Shown: positions 25,549-34,161 of the stretch, in pieces
How positions within the stretch are numbered: the first letter of the stretch is position 1
How the letters are laid out: every line of letters starts with the position of its first letter
DNA from: Bacillota bacterium
GTDB lineage: Bacteria; Bacillota; Clostridia; Christensenellales; UMGS416
Direction: 5' to 3'
DNA length: 64,000 nucleotides
NCBI GenBank assembly: GCA_023421955.1
Contig: JAEZSE010000046.1
Location: forward strand, 1-64,000
Notes under the pieces: generated by a model
The model's input: only the letters and a program-made list of their open reading frames with translations
Database searches by the model: none
What the model was told of the DNA's origin: nothing
Program-made: the position numbers and the translations under genes

Positions 25549-25579
25549 AGTATAAACCATGACGTAACGTGAGGGTCAA
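25549..25579 (-). promoter_or_regulatory. MerR-type promoter with 19-bp spacer, autoregulatory
   Basis: On the minus strand TTGACC (25579-25574) and TATACT (25554-25549) are separated by 19 bp. The spacer holds ACGT-T-ACGT, the dyad typical of TipAL/Mta-like operators. Confidence 0.75.
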
Positions 25580-25802
25580 GAGGTTTTTGTAAGAATATTT
25601 TCGAAAAATCCTCATTACCCATCTAGCCCAAATCCCCAGGGCATTGCCTCAATTCCCCAGTAGGGGCCGGGCTCCACCCCGGCCCGATATAAAATTACAC
25701 GTGCTCTGATTCGTGCTTATATGCGTCGAAATCCTGTCTCTCGCTTGACAATCCCTCGTTTGATGCTATGATTTCCTAGTATTCCAAAACCCGGAGAACA
25801 CC
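25580..25802. promoter_or_regulatory. Intergenic stretch with TrmH-gene promoter and a GC hairpin
   Basis: TTGACA (25745-25750) and TATGAT (25767-25772) with a 16-bp spacer form a promoter for the RNA methylase gene. A hairpin GGGCCGGG/CCCGGCCC lies at 25665-25686 without a clear T run. I see nothing else in the interval. Confidence 0.6.
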
Positions 25803-26612
25803 ATGGCCGAACGCATCACCAGCCTGCAAAACCCTCGCATCAAGAATATCCTGCGCCTCGCCAAGGCCAACGAGCGCCGCCGGCAGGAGCTCATCGTGAT
25901 CGAGGGGTTCCGCGAAATCCGGATGGCAGTGCAGTCGGGTTTTCTCGTGCGGGAATTGTATATTGCCCCGGAGGTGAATCCTCATCCGGAGATGCCGGCG
26001 CTTTTGCCTGAGCTTCCGGATGATTGTCAGGTTTTCGAGATCGCCAAGCCTGTGTTTGAAAAGGTGGCCTACCGCGACAACTCCGACGGCCTGATCGCCC
26101 TGGCGGAGCCGAAGACCCTTTCACTTGAGGGATTGAAGTTCGGTGACAACCCTCTGATCATTGTGATGGAATCGCCTGAAAAACCCGGCAACATTGGTGC
26201 GATCCTGCGGACCGCCGATGCCGCCGCGCTGGATGCTGTGATCGTGTGCGACCCTCAAACAGACCTGTATAACCCCAACGTAATCCGCGCCAGCCTGGGG
26301 TGCATCTTCAGCTGTCAGGTGGCGGTTTGCTCCTCTCGGGATGCTGTTGATTTCCTGCGGCAGAGGGGCATCCGCACCCATGCCGCGGCTCTCACAGCCA
26401 GTCATTTCTATTATGAAGCGGATTTTACCAGGCCAGCTGCCATTGTGATGGGCTCGGAAGCCGACGGGCTCACAAAGCTCTGGCTGGATGAGGCCGACAT
26501 GCAAATCAAGATCCCCATGGGCGGCCGGGTGGATTCATTGAACTTATCCACATCGGCGGCGGTGCTGGTGTTCGATGCCAAGCGCCAACGAGACTGCCTT
26601 GAAAACACTTGA
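25803..26612 (+). CDS. TrmH/SpoU-family RNA 2'-O-methyltransferase
   Basis: This 269-residue protein has an N-terminal substrate-binding domain (ITSLQNPRIKNILRL) and the C-terminal SPOUT knot with motifs SPEKPGNIGAILRTADAA, VIMGSEADGL and IPMGGRVDSLNLSTSAAV. It methylates a ribose 2'-OH in rRNA or tRNA using SAM; the target base is not predictable. It heads a run of plus-strand genes with two ATP-grasp proteins 12 nt downstream. Confidence 0.9.
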   Translation: MAERITSLQNPRIKNILRLAKANERRRQELIVIEGFREIRMAVQSGFLVRELYIAPEVNPHPEMPALLPELPDDCQVFEIAKPVFEKVAYRDNSDGLIALAEPKTLSLEGLKFGDNPLIIVMESPEKPGNIGAILRTADAAALDAVIVCDPQTDLYNPNVIRASLGCIFSCQVAVCSSRDAVDFLRQRGIRTHAAALTASHFYYEADFTRPAAIVMGSEADGLTKLWLDEADMQIKIPMGGRVDSLNLSTSAAVLVFDAKRQRDCLENT

Positions 26613-26624
26613 ATCAGGAGCCCA

Positions 26625-27527
26625 ATGAAGAAGCTGGACGGTTGGATCCTTTATAACGGCTCATTGAATAGCCCCAAGTTTCAGGAGCATATTGACTCGC
26701 TGTCTCGCAGCCTGGCCAACCATGGCATGCACTGTGTTGCCGTGCATAATGGTATGGTGCCTTCCCTGATTGCCGGCGAGCAGATTGCGCTCCGGCAGGG
26801 CCTGGGGCTTGGGTTGCCGGATTTTGCCGTGTTTTGGGATAAGGACGTGCGCCTAGGCTTGCAATTGGAGGCTATGGGCTTGCGTTTATTCAATCCGGCT
26901 TCGGTTGTGGCAACCTGTGATGACAAGTCCATGACCCACATCGCACTGGCTGCCCAGGGCATCCGCATGCCAAAGACCATCGTAGCTCCGTTGGTCTTTG
27001 CCGGCCATGGGGAGCACGACAGCCACTTCCTCGAGTATGTGCAGGACGAGCTGATATTCCCGATGGTCGTGAAGCAATGCTTCGGCTCCTTCGGGGCCCA
27101 GGTTTATCTAGCCAATAGCGCCGATGAGTTAACTGCGTTGCACCGCAGATTGATCTATACACCCCATCTGTACCAGCAATTCATCTCCTCCAGCTATGGC
27201 CGCGATGTGCGCATCCAAGTGGTGGGGGAGCAGGCCGTGGCGTCGGTGCTGCGGGTGTCTGACCATGACTTCCGCGCCAACGTGACCAACGGCGGCAGGA
27301 TGGAGCCATTCCAGCCGCCTCGGGAGTTTACAGACATGGCCATCCGATGCAGCCGCATCCTGGGAGCTGACTTTGCCGGCGTTGATTTACTCTTTGGGCC
27401 GGACGGGGAGCCGGTGCTCTGCGAGGTCAACTCCAACGCCCACTTCAAAAACCTCTACAACTGCACCGGCGTGGATGTGGCCGATCATATCGCCCGCTAT
27501 ATTGTCAAGGTGATGACCCATGGATGA
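26625..27527 (+). CDS. RimK-like ATP-grasp ligase 1
   Basis: The 300-residue protein has the ATP-grasp layout: N-terminal preATP domain, CDDKSMTHIAL and FPMVVKQCFGSFGAQVYLA nucleotide loops, and the metal-binding GADFAGVDLLF...VLCEVNSNAHF end with the Glu-x-Asn motif. RimK/LysX-type enzymes ligate an amino acid to a carboxylate via acyl phosphate. It overlaps the following ATP-grasp gene by 8 nt, implying coupled expression and joint work on one substrate. The substrate is unknown. Confidence 0.85.
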   Translation: MKKLDGWILYNGSLNSPKFQEHIDSLSRSLANHGMHCVAVHNGMVPSLIAGEQIALRQGLGLGLPDFAVFWDKDVRLGLQLEAMGLRLFNPASVVATCDDKSMTHIALAAQGIRMPKTIVAPLVFAGHGEHDSHFLEYVQDELIFPMVVKQCFGSFGAQVYLANSADELTALHRRLIYTPHLYQQFISSSYGRDVRIQVVGEQAVASVLRVSDHDFRANVTNGGRMEPFQPPREFTDMAIRCSRILGADFAGVDLLFGPDGEPVLCEVNSNAHFKNLYNCTGVDVADHIARYIVKVMTHG

Positions 27528-28347
27528 GGGCTGGCTCATCTACTGCCGGGAGGATTGGCAGAAGAACCGTGCTTATGCCGACCGGTTGATTGAACGTTCA
27601 TGTGCCCACGGCATGAACCTGAGGCTTGTGCTGCGGGAAGAGCTGGATGATACCGGCGTGGCATTCGATTGTGCGCCCCGGTTCGCCGTGAACCGCTCGC
27701 GGGACTGGCAGCTTGCGCAGGCTCTGGAACAGGCGGGCTGCATGGTGACCAACTCCTCGAAGGCTTGCCGCATCGGTAATGACAAGGTGGAAAGCCACCG
27801 GCTGGCAGCTCGACTTGGGCTGCCACAGGTGGATATTGCCTTCTGCGCCAACAACCCTGATGAACTTTCTGCTCATGGCTTGGGCTATCCGGTCGTGCTG
27901 AAGGATCCATACGGCCACGGCGGCACCGGCGTCTTCCTGGCTCACAATCGGGAAGAACTGCTGTCAATGGCCGCAATACTGCACTGTAGCTTGGTGTTGC
28001 TGCAACGCCTTTGCGGCATGCCCGGTGTGGATCTTCGCGTGTATGTGTTGGGTGGGGAAGTGTTGGCCGCTGTTCGCCGGCAATCGGCGACGGATTTCCG
28101 CGCAAACCTGTCACTGGGCGGCACGGTGGAGTTGTGCGAACCTGGTCTGCGCGAGCTGGAGATGGTGCGGGCGATTACCACCGCGTTGCCGCTTGATTAT
28201 GCTGGCATTGATTTCATTTATGACAGCCCCGATCAACCCTTACTTAACGAAATTGAAGATGCCGTGGGAAGCCGGTCCCTCTACCAATTGGGCGGGCCGG
28301 ACACGGCAGAAGCCTATATTGCGTTACTAGCACGGAAGATGATGTAG
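27520..28347 (+). CDS. RimK-like ATP-grasp ligase 2
   Basis: This 275-residue second ATP-grasp protein has the loops GYPVVLKDPYGHGGTGVFLA and the metal-binding end DYAGIDFIYDSPDQPLLNEIEDAVGSRSLYQ with Glu-x-Glu. It resembles its neighbour in layout but not closely in sequence. The two-ligase arrangement could build a dipeptide or peptide tag; no precursor peptide is visible nearby. Confidence 0.82.
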   Translation: MDEGWLIYCREDWQKNRAYADRLIERSCAHGMNLRLVLREELDDTGVAFDCAPRFAVNRSRDWQLAQALEQAGCMVTNSSKACRIGNDKVESHRLAARLGLPQVDIAFCANNPDELSAHGLGYPVVLKDPYGHGGTGVFLAHNREELLSMAAILHCSLVLLQRLCGMPGVDLRVYVLGGEVLAAVRRQSATDFRANLSLGGTVELCEPGLRELEMVRAITTALPLDYAGIDFIYDSPDQPLLNEIEDAVGSRSLYQLGGPDTAEAYIALLARKMM

Positions 28348-28378
28348 ATGAATCCACCACATCCTCTCACCCAATCTC

Positions 28379-28430
28379 CACCCCCTTCATCGAGGGGGGA
28401 TGGCCGCCACAGCGGCCAGGGGGGAGTTAC
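28379..28430 (+). repeat. Double-hairpin intergenic repeat, copy A
   Basis: CCCCCT..GAGGGGGG followed by ATGGCCGC..GCGGCCA and GGGGGGAGTTAC forms two adjacent hairpins. The same layout occurs at 40687-40732 and, inverted, at 40601-40650. Confidence 0.65.
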
Positions 28431-28528
28431 ATCATGACAATCCCCCCAAACAGGTATATAATGAAAGTAATATGATACACAATAAGAAAATCTTCACACC
28501 GCTGACCGGTGTCTTTGAAAGGAACCTT

Positions 28529-29359
28529 ATGGAACCCAATCATGATTTGAAACTTGCCGTGTTGATTGACGCGGAAAATGTGTCCTACGGCTGGGTGAAG
28601 CCCATCATGGCCGAGATTGCCCGCTATGGCACGCCCACGATTAAGCGCATCTATACCGACTGGACACAGCCCACCTCTACCGGCTGGAAAAATGTGCTGC
28701 TGGAATATGCGATCGCGCCGATCCAGCAATACCGCTACACTGCCGGGAAGAATAGCTCCGACGCGGCGATGATCATCGACGCGATGGACATCCTCTATTC
28801 CCAGAAGGTGGACGGCTTCTGCATCGTTTCCAGCGACAGCGACTTCACACGCCTGGCCCAGCGTCTCAGAGAGGCAGGTATGCGTGTGTATGGCATTGGC
28901 GTAAAGAAGACGCCGGTGGCCTTCAAGGCGTCCTGCGAGCGGTTTATCTATGTGGAGAACCTGAAGGAGACCCCTGTGGAGACTCCGCCGGCATTAAGCA
29001 AATCTGCTGCCCAACACGCAGCAACCGCAGCTGCAGCAGCCGCTACGGCTGCCGCCGCTGCTGCCGTAAACGCCGCACCACCCGCCATCGCCGAGACAAG
29101 CGAGGAAGACTCGGCCATGAGCATCGAGAAGCTTGCCAAGCTGCTGGCAGTAACCACCACCGATCTGGCCGAGGAGTCGGGCTGGGCATCACTTTCCGAT
29201 GTGGGCAGTTTGCTTGCCAAGAAGGTGCCTGATTTTGACACACGCAATTATGGCTTCCGCACGCTCACGCCATTGGTGGAATCGCTTGGCATCTTTGAGA
29301 TCGACAAACGCCAGACCAACCGCCCCAACATCTGGCATGTGTATATCAAGAACAAGTAA
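28529..29359 (+). CDS. NYN-domain (LabA/DUF88) protein with C-terminal OST-HTH/LOTUS domain
   Basis: The 276-residue protein has an N-terminal NYN nuclease-like fold with acidic residues in AVLIDAENVS and CIVSSDSDFTRLA, an Ala-rich linker (about residues 165-190), and a C-terminal OST-HTH domain (SIEKLAKLLAVTTTDLAEESGWASLSDVGS). NYN proteins are putative RNases and OST-HTH binds RNA. ATG 28529 has GAAAGGAA 5 nt upstream, which decides it over two earlier in-frame starts. The stop overlaps the sfsA start by one base. Confidence 0.88.
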   Translation: MEPNHDLKLAVLIDAENVSYGWVKPIMAEIARYGTPTIKRIYTDWTQPTSTGWKNVLLEYAIAPIQQYRYTAGKNSSDAAMIIDAMDILYSQKVDGFCIVSSDSDFTRLAQRLREAGMRVYGIGVKKTPVAFKASCERFIYVENLKETPVETPPALSKSAAQHAATAAAAAATAAAAAAVNAAPPAIAETSEEDSAMSIEKLAKLLAVTTTDLAEESGWASLSDVGSLLAKKVPDFDTRNYGFRTLTPLVESLGIFEIDKRQTNRPNIWHVYIKNK

Positions 29360-30078
29360 TGGACATTCCGAACCTCGTTGACGCTGTTTTTCTCCGCCGA
29401 GAGAACCGCTTTGCCGCAAAGGTGCTGCTGGATGGACAGATCACAGCCTGCCATGTGCCCAACTCCGGGCGGCTCCGCGAATTGCTGGTGGAGGGAGCCC
29501 CGGTGCGGGTGACTCGCTTTCGAGGCAGCGGGAAAACCGCCTGCGGCCTGGTGATGGTGCAGAATCTGGGCCATTGGGTCGTGATCGACGCCCACCGGGC
29601 CAACGCCGTGGCGCACGAGGCTGTTCTTGCCGGCCTTGTGCCTGGCCTTGAGAACCCGGAGTCGATCCGCCGGGAAGTCACTTGTGGCAACAGCCGCTTT
29701 GACATGGCCTGCACTGTAAGTGGCATGCTTCATTATGTGGAGGTGAAGTGCTCCACGCTCCAGGAAAACGGTGTGGGCATGTTTCCCGACGCACCCACCG
29801 AACGGGGCTGGAAACACCTGAAGGAGCTCACCAAGCTGAGCCTTTGCGGCACAGACTGCCATGTGCTGTTTGTGATGCAGCATCCTGCGGCACAGTCGTT
29901 CCGCCCCCATTGGGAGACCGACCCTGTGTTCGCCAGGCTGTTGGGTGAGGCCATCGATGGCGGGGTGAGGGTGCACGCATTGGTCTGCGACGTGAATGCA
30001 TACGCAGTCGCGGCTGTCAGTGCAATTCCGATCATTAAAGCGAAAACCATCCCACCAAGCCTGTTAGTAGAGAATTAA
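29359..30078 (+). CDS. sfsA: SfsA family DNA/RNA nuclease
   Basis: This 239-residue protein contains the SfsA motifs CHVPNSGRLRELL, TKTR-like TACGLVMVQ region, GNSRFDMAC and YVEVKCSTL, the latter being a PD-(D/E)xK-like active site. SfsA was named for sugar fermentation stimulation in E. coli and has been described as a nucleic-acid-binding protein. Translation is coupled to the NYN gene by the 1-nt overlap TAATG. Confidence 0.9.
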   Translation: MDIPNLVDAVFLRRENRFAAKVLLDGQITACHVPNSGRLRELLVEGAPVRVTRFRGSGKTACGLVMVQNLGHWVVIDAHRANAVAHEAVLAGLVPGLENPESIRREVTCGNSRFDMACTVSGMLHYVEVKCSTLQENGVGMFPDAPTERGWKHLKELTKLSLCGTDCHVLFVMQHPAAQSFRPHWETDPVFARLLGEAIDGGVRVHALVCDVNAYAVAAVSAIPIIKAKTIPPSLLVEN

Positions 30079-30159
30079 CCTGCCATCTCTTTATACATCG
30101 TCTCCTTCGCCTTACAATGATGGTATCTTCAAATCCATAAGAAATAAGGAGGCATTGGC

Positions 30160-31455
30160 ATGGGCGCTTCACCGGAGAAGGCCAAGGGCTTTACCAAAAC
30201 CGAATGGAGCTGGATGCTCTATGACTGGGCAAACTCCGCCCACTCCACCATCGTGGTTGCGGTCATATTGCCAATCATTTTCAAGGGGCTCACCGATGCG
30301 GCGGGCATCGCCAAAAACACAGCCGATGCTTACTGGGGCTATGCCACATCCGCTGCCACGCTGCTGATCGCCGTGCTTGCCCCGCTGCTGGGCACGCTGG
30401 GCGACTTCAAAGGCTATAAGTTGAAGCTTTTCACCATCTTTGCAGTGTTTGGCATGGGGGCCACTGCGGCGCTGGCTTTTGCGCACAATTGGCTGGTGGT
30501 ACTGTTGCTTTATGCGCTTTCCTGCGCCGGGTTTTATGCCTCCAACATCTATTATGACGGTTTCCTGGTAGATGTCACGACCAATGAGCGGATGGACCGT
30601 GTGTCATCCACAGGTTATGGTCTTGGCTATATTGGTGGCAGTACGATCCCATTTGTCATCGCCATCGCGCTGTTGATGTATGGCGAGTCGTTTGGAATCC
30701 CCTATAGCACAGCTGTGGTGATCGTGTTTCTGATGACTGCTTTGTGGTGGGCGGGCTTTACGATCCCGTTCTGGCGCAATGTGCGGCAAACCAACTGGGT
30801 GAAGCCGGAGCGCAACGCCCTTGCCCAAAGCTTTTACAGGCTGGCAGATACGTTCCGGCACATCCGGCAATACAAGGGCCTCTTTATGTTTATCCTGGCC
30901 TACTTCTTCTACATCGATGGTGTGGGCACGATCATCCATATGGCCACAACCTATGGAGACACACTGGGCTTGAGCAGCACTGAGTTGATGGCTGCACTGC
31001 TGGCAACGCAGGTGGTAGCGTTCCCGTGCGCGATCCTGTATGGTCGGTTAGCCAAACGCTTCGGCGCCAGGGTCATGATCGGCGCGGGCATTGTGACCTA
31101 TATGGCCATTTGTGTGCTGGCCTATTTCACCACCAACTTCACAATGTATCTGGCGCTGGCTGTGCTTGTGGCCACGGCCCAGGGAGGCATCCAGGCCCTT
31201 TCTCGTAGTTATTTCGGAAAGCTGATCCCCAAGAAGGAGCAAGCCAACGAGTTTTATGGCTTCCTTGATATCTTTGGCAAGTTTGCCACATTCATGGGGC
31301 CGGCAATCTTTGGCTTTGTGGCGATGGCAACTGGACAGTCACAGTTTGGCATCCTCAGCGTGATGGCGCTGTTTGTGATTGGAGGGGCAATCTTCTTCTT
31401 TGGAGTGCCGAAGGAAGGCGAAGCCAAGACAGAGCAGAGTTCATTACAGCAATGA
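30160..31455 (+). CDS. MFS transporter, UMF1 (Atg22-like) family
   Basis: The 431-residue protein has 12 predicted membrane helices and opens with WMLYDWANSAHST, the family hallmark, plus SRSYFGKLIPKKEQANEFYGF before helix 11. UMF1 members are presumed solute exporters, possibly of amino acids. AAGGAGG precedes ATG 30160. The 3' end carries the upstream region of the next MerR gene. Confidence 0.88.
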   Translation: MGASPEKAKGFTKTEWSWMLYDWANSAHSTIVVAVILPIIFKGLTDAAGIAKNTADAYWGYATSAATLLIAVLAPLLGTLGDFKGYKLKLFTIFAVFGMGATAALAFAHNWLVVLLLYALSCAGFYASNIYYDGFLVDVTTNERMDRVSSTGYGLGYIGGSTIPFVIAIALLMYGESFGIPYSTAVVIVFLMTALWWAGFTIPFWRNVRQTNWVKPERNALAQSFYRLADTFRHIRQYKGLFMFILAYFFYIDGVGTIIHMATTYGDTLGLSSTELMAALLATQVVAFPCAILYGRLAKRFGARVMIGAGIVTYMAICVLAYFTTNFTMYLALAVLVATAQGGIQALSRSYFGKLIPKKEQANEFYGFLDIFGKFATFMGPAIFGFVAMATGQSQFGILSVMALFVIGGAIFFFGVPKEGEAKTEQSSLQQ

Positions 31456-31520
31456 TGTGTGATATACGCTGTGGCAACCTGTTGCTCACGGCCTATCAAA
31501 CTCTGTGTGTTGGTGATGAG

Positions 31521-31913
31521 ATGGCTACATATTATAGAAGCCAGGCTTCAAAAGCAGCGGGGATCAACCTTGAGACACTCAGGTTTTATGAGAAGAATGG
31601 ATTGATTCCTGCCCCACTGCGAACGGATGGGGGTTACAGACTTTATACGGATGAAGTGCTGGCAAGGCTTGCATTCATCAGGCGTGCCAAGAGTTGTGGT
31701 TTTGCCCTCAATGAAATCCGCCATCTGTTGTCTCTGCTTGATGGTGACAGCCCGGATTGGCAATCTGCCGCAGAGCTGCTTGACAAAAAGGTTGGTGATC
31801 TCGATCGGGAAATCACAACGCTGCAGGAGATGAAGAGCTTTCTGGAAAAAGTGAAACACAACCTGGGCAGTCCGGTGAAATGCCCGATCTTGAGTTCACT
31901 TCTGTATAAGTAG
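31521..31913 (+). CDS. MerR-family transcription regulator
   Basis: This 130-residue protein starts YYRSQASKAAGINLETLRFYEKNGLIP, a MerR HTH, then the wing GGYRLYTDEVLARLAFIRRAKSCGFALNEI, and a coiled coil; a single Cys (KCPI) lies near the C-terminus. MerR proteins twist promoters with long spacers. ATG 31521 has a weak GATGAG RBS. The adjacent downstream promoter has a 20-bp spacer with a dyad, making the EFR1 gene its likely target. Confidence 0.88.
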   Translation: MATYYRSQASKAAGINLETLRFYEKNGLIPAPLRTDGGYRLYTDEVLARLAFIRRAKSCGFALNEIRHLLSLLDGDSPDWQSAAELLDKKVGDLDREITTLQEMKSFLEKVKHNLGSPVKCPILSSLLYK

Positions 31914-31932
31914 CTGGATTTGCTTTTCTCTA

Positions 31933-31964
31933 TTGACTCTGTACTATACTACAGGCCTTATCAT
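31933..31964 (+). promoter_or_regulatory. MerR-type promoter with 20-bp spacer and dyad
   Basis: TTGACT (31933-31938) and TATCAT (31959-31964) are separated by 20 bp. The dyad CTGTA-N6-TACAG (31939-31954) fills the spacer, the classical MerR arrangement. Confidence 0.75.
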
Positions 31965-31986
31965 TAAGTGGATTGGAGGCCTGAAC

Positions 31987-32790
31987 ATGAACACGCTCAT
32001 TTGCTATTTCTCAGGAACTGGGAATTCGTTGTCAGTTGCCAGGAAGCTGCAGTCGCTATTGGGCGGTCAAGCCAGTATTCTGCCCATTCGGAAAGACAGC
32101 AGAAAGTTGAATATCATAGCCGAAAGGCTCATCCTTGTCTATCCTGTCTATTTTCAAACCATCCCACGTATGTTAAAAATGTTTCTCAACAAGCTTGAGT
32201 TTCCTCAAAAAACAATCGACATCGTCGCGGTCGCGACCTGTAATGGTGGCCCGGGTCATAGCCTGTTTACTGTTGATCGGATCCTCAAAAAGAGGGGTCA
32301 GTCTCTACGGGCGGGCTATGCTATCACCATGCCCGGCAACTCTGTGATTATACGAGATTACACCAATCCCCCGGAGGTCAGGGCACAAAGGCTTGAAGAA
32401 TCCATACAAAGGATGGAAGAGATTGCGCAGTGCATCAGAAGCAAACAATCTGATCCAATAGGAGGGGATAACTCCTTCTTATCCCATTTTCGAGGGCTCG
32501 TCACAGGTACTGTCGCAAAATATCTCTATAGGACGCCCTCAAGGTTCAAAACGTCAGATGCATGCACCAAGTGTGCAACATGTATCAGAGTGTGCCCAGC
32601 CTCAAATATTCAATTAATCAATGGAGCTATTCGGTGGGGGAGCAGTTGTGAGCACTGCCTGGCTTGTTTTCATTGGTGCCCAGCCAAAGCCATAGAACTT
32701 AGCAATTCCACGGTGGGCAAGCTGCGGTATCATCACCCGGATGTTTCCATCCACGATATGTTCCACAGTGAATGGGGAAAGGACGGCTAA
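31987..32790 (+). CDS. EFR1-family ferrodoxin (flavodoxin plus 2[4Fe-4S] ferredoxin)
   Basis: The 267-residue protein has an N-terminal flavodoxin fold (ICYFSGTGNSLSVARKL) and a C-terminal ferredoxin with CTKCATCIRVCP and CEHCLACFHWCP cluster motifs. It is a soluble electron carrier of anaerobes with unknown partner. TTGGAGG precedes ATG 31987; the MerR-type promoter lies 20 bp upstream. Induction by the neighbouring regulator under an unknown signal (metal, redox or drug) is inferred. Confidence 0.9.
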   Translation: MNTLICYFSGTGNSLSVARKLQSLLGGQASILPIRKDSRKLNIIAERLILVYPVYFQTIPRMLKMFLNKLEFPQKTIDIVAVATCNGGPGHSLFTVDRILKKRGQSLRAGYAITMPGNSVIIRDYTNPPEVRAQRLEESIQRMEEIAQCIRSKQSDPIGGDNSFLSHFRGLVTGTVAKYLYRTPSRFKTSDACTKCATCIRVCPASNIQLINGAIRWGSSCEHCLACFHWCPAKAIELSNSTVGKLRYHHPDVSIHDMFHSEWGKDG

Positions 32791-32924
32791 CGATCAGCCG
32801 TCCTTTCCCAGCGCCAAATTGCCCTGAAATATTGTTGAGGATCCTGCGGCGCCGCAATCAGAGGTTTGAGTGTCACTTGATGCGGCATCTCGCCCGCAGC
32901 TTTTCACAAGTCCAGGGCAAACCG

Positions 32925-33209
32925 TTATAACTGACTCTGCAATTGCTGGAACTTCTGTTTGGCTTGCTGCACGTCCTGATCCTGTGCATCCTTCTTCTGA
33001 TAATAGCCCTTATTTACCATGGTGTTGAATACGTTATATTGGTCATCAGACACCTGCGTGATGTTGCGCAATAAAAGCTGGCGCATATTGGCGCAGGAGG
33101 ATTCGGTCACTGCTGTGGAGTAAGCCTTCAGGATTTCCTTTTCCGTGTTAAGGATGTCATTGAGGATTTCCTTTTCGCCTAGTGAACTGTTCATCGCCAT
33201 GTTTGCCAT
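32925..33209 (-). CDS. CotF-like spore coat protein
   Basis: This 94-residue helical protein (LGEKEILNDILNTEKEILKAYSTAVTESSCANMRQLLLR, ending in Gln-rich helix) matches the CotF coat family, which has a ferritin-like helical fold and localises to the spore coat. GAGGAGG lies 7 nt before ATG 33209. It is the second gene of a pair with a related small protein. Confidence 0.85.
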   Translation of the reverse strand: MANMAMNSSLGEKEILNDILNTEKEILKAYSTAVTESSCANMRQLLLRNITQVSDDQYNVFNTMVNKGYYQKKDAQDQDVQQAKQKFQQLQSQL

Positions 33210-33220
33210 TGTTATCCTCC

Positions 33221-33433
33221 TCAATTATGGCTCTGCAGATATGCGAAGAGCGAGTCGAAATGCTGGCGGTGATGCTGCGCCAATTGGTGCACCATGTTTT
33301 TCTGCGTTGGGTCGGTTAGCATCGTTTCATAATGCTCACACTTCTTGCATGCAAGTGCTTCGTAATTCATCGTATCCTCAAGGTAGGAAAGGTTTTTTGC
33401 GTCTATTTGCGGTTGCTGGTTCATATTGGCCAT
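33221..33433 (-). CDS. Small CotF-associated coat-like protein
   Basis: The 70-residue protein contains two Cys (CKKC) and a His-rich helix (HQLAQHHRQHFDSLFAYL), resembling small coat/ferritin-like proteins that precede cotF in Clostridia. AAGGAGGT precedes ATG 33433. It lies 11 nt upstream of the CotF-like gene and is presumably co-transcribed late in sporulation. Confidence 0.75.
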   Translation of the reverse strand: MANMNQQPQIDAKNLSYLEDTMNYEALACKKCEHYETMLTDPTQKNMVHQLAQHHRQHFDSLFAYLQSHN

Positions 33434-33510
33434 ATAGCGACCTCCTTGCTGATTTCTTCGAATAGTTTGTGCTATAATCGGCGGTGTATGATTGCGAAAA
33501 GGTGTTAGGT

Positions 33511-34161
33511 ATGGGAATCCTTGGTATGATTACATCGGTGGAACGCCAAAAAAGAAACAAAACAAGGGTGTCAATTCAAGTGGACGGACAGTACCTGGGC
33601 AGCGTGGAGGACATCGTCTGGGCCAAATCAGGCCTGAAGACGGGTAACCCGCTGCCTGATGAGCTATGGCAGGATATGCAGGGCCGCCAGGAAGAAGCAG
33701 CAGCCCTGGATAAAGCAGTTTCTAGGCTGGCAAGCCGGGCCAGGGGCAAGGCAGAGATGGAAAAATACCTGGAGGAGAAAGGCTTCTCGGAATCTGCCGT
33801 ACGCCATGCGATGGAAAAACTAGAAGGTTATGGGTACATCGATGACAGTGAGTTTGCCCGCTTGGTTGTGCGCGACCGCGTGAACACCAAGTCCATTGGG
33901 CGGCGGTCGCTGGCGCAAGAACTCAAGCGGCTTGGTGTCGGGGAGGAAGACGCCGAGCAGGCACTTGACCAATACGCCGAGGAGGATGAGCTTGCCTCCG
34001 CACTGCGCCAGGCGGAGAAAGACATGCGCCGCACCGCTGGTGAGAGTGACCAAAGAAAAAGGCGGGCAAAGGTCTATGCCAGCCTTGCCCGCCGGGGTTT
34101 TGCCGGCGATGTGATCGATTCTGTGATGACAAAGGTTTTCAGCGGGTCTTCTGAGCTATGA
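33511..34161 (+). CDS. recX: RecX regulatory protein
   Basis: The 216-residue protein has the RecX three-helix repeats: ALDKAVSRLASRARGKAEMEKYLEEKGF, VRHAMEKLEGYGYIDDSEFARLVVRDR and RRGFAGDVIDSVM. RecX binds RecA filaments and modulates recombination. ATG 33511 follows AAAAGGTG; other in-frame starts at 33484 and 33526 are possible. Its 3' end overlaps the convergent transglutaminase gene by 23 nt. Confidence 0.88.
   Translation: MGILGMITSVERQKRNKTRVSIQVDGQYLGSVEDIVWAKSGLKTGNPLPDELWQDMQGRQEEAAALDKAVSRLASRARGKAEMEKYLEEKGFSESAVRHAMEKLEGYGYIDDSEFARLVVRDRVNTKSIGRRSLAQELKRLGVGEEDAEQALDQYAEEDELASALRQAEKDMRRTAGESDQRKRRAKVYASLARRGFAGDVIDSVMTKVFSGSSEL

Noticed and set aside
28980..29090. Ala codon run (GCA/GCT/GCC) as a DNA repeat or CRISPR-like array
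   Set aside because: It encodes the Ala-rich linker of the NYN protein; there are no spaced identical repeats. No CRISPR array was seen in the window.
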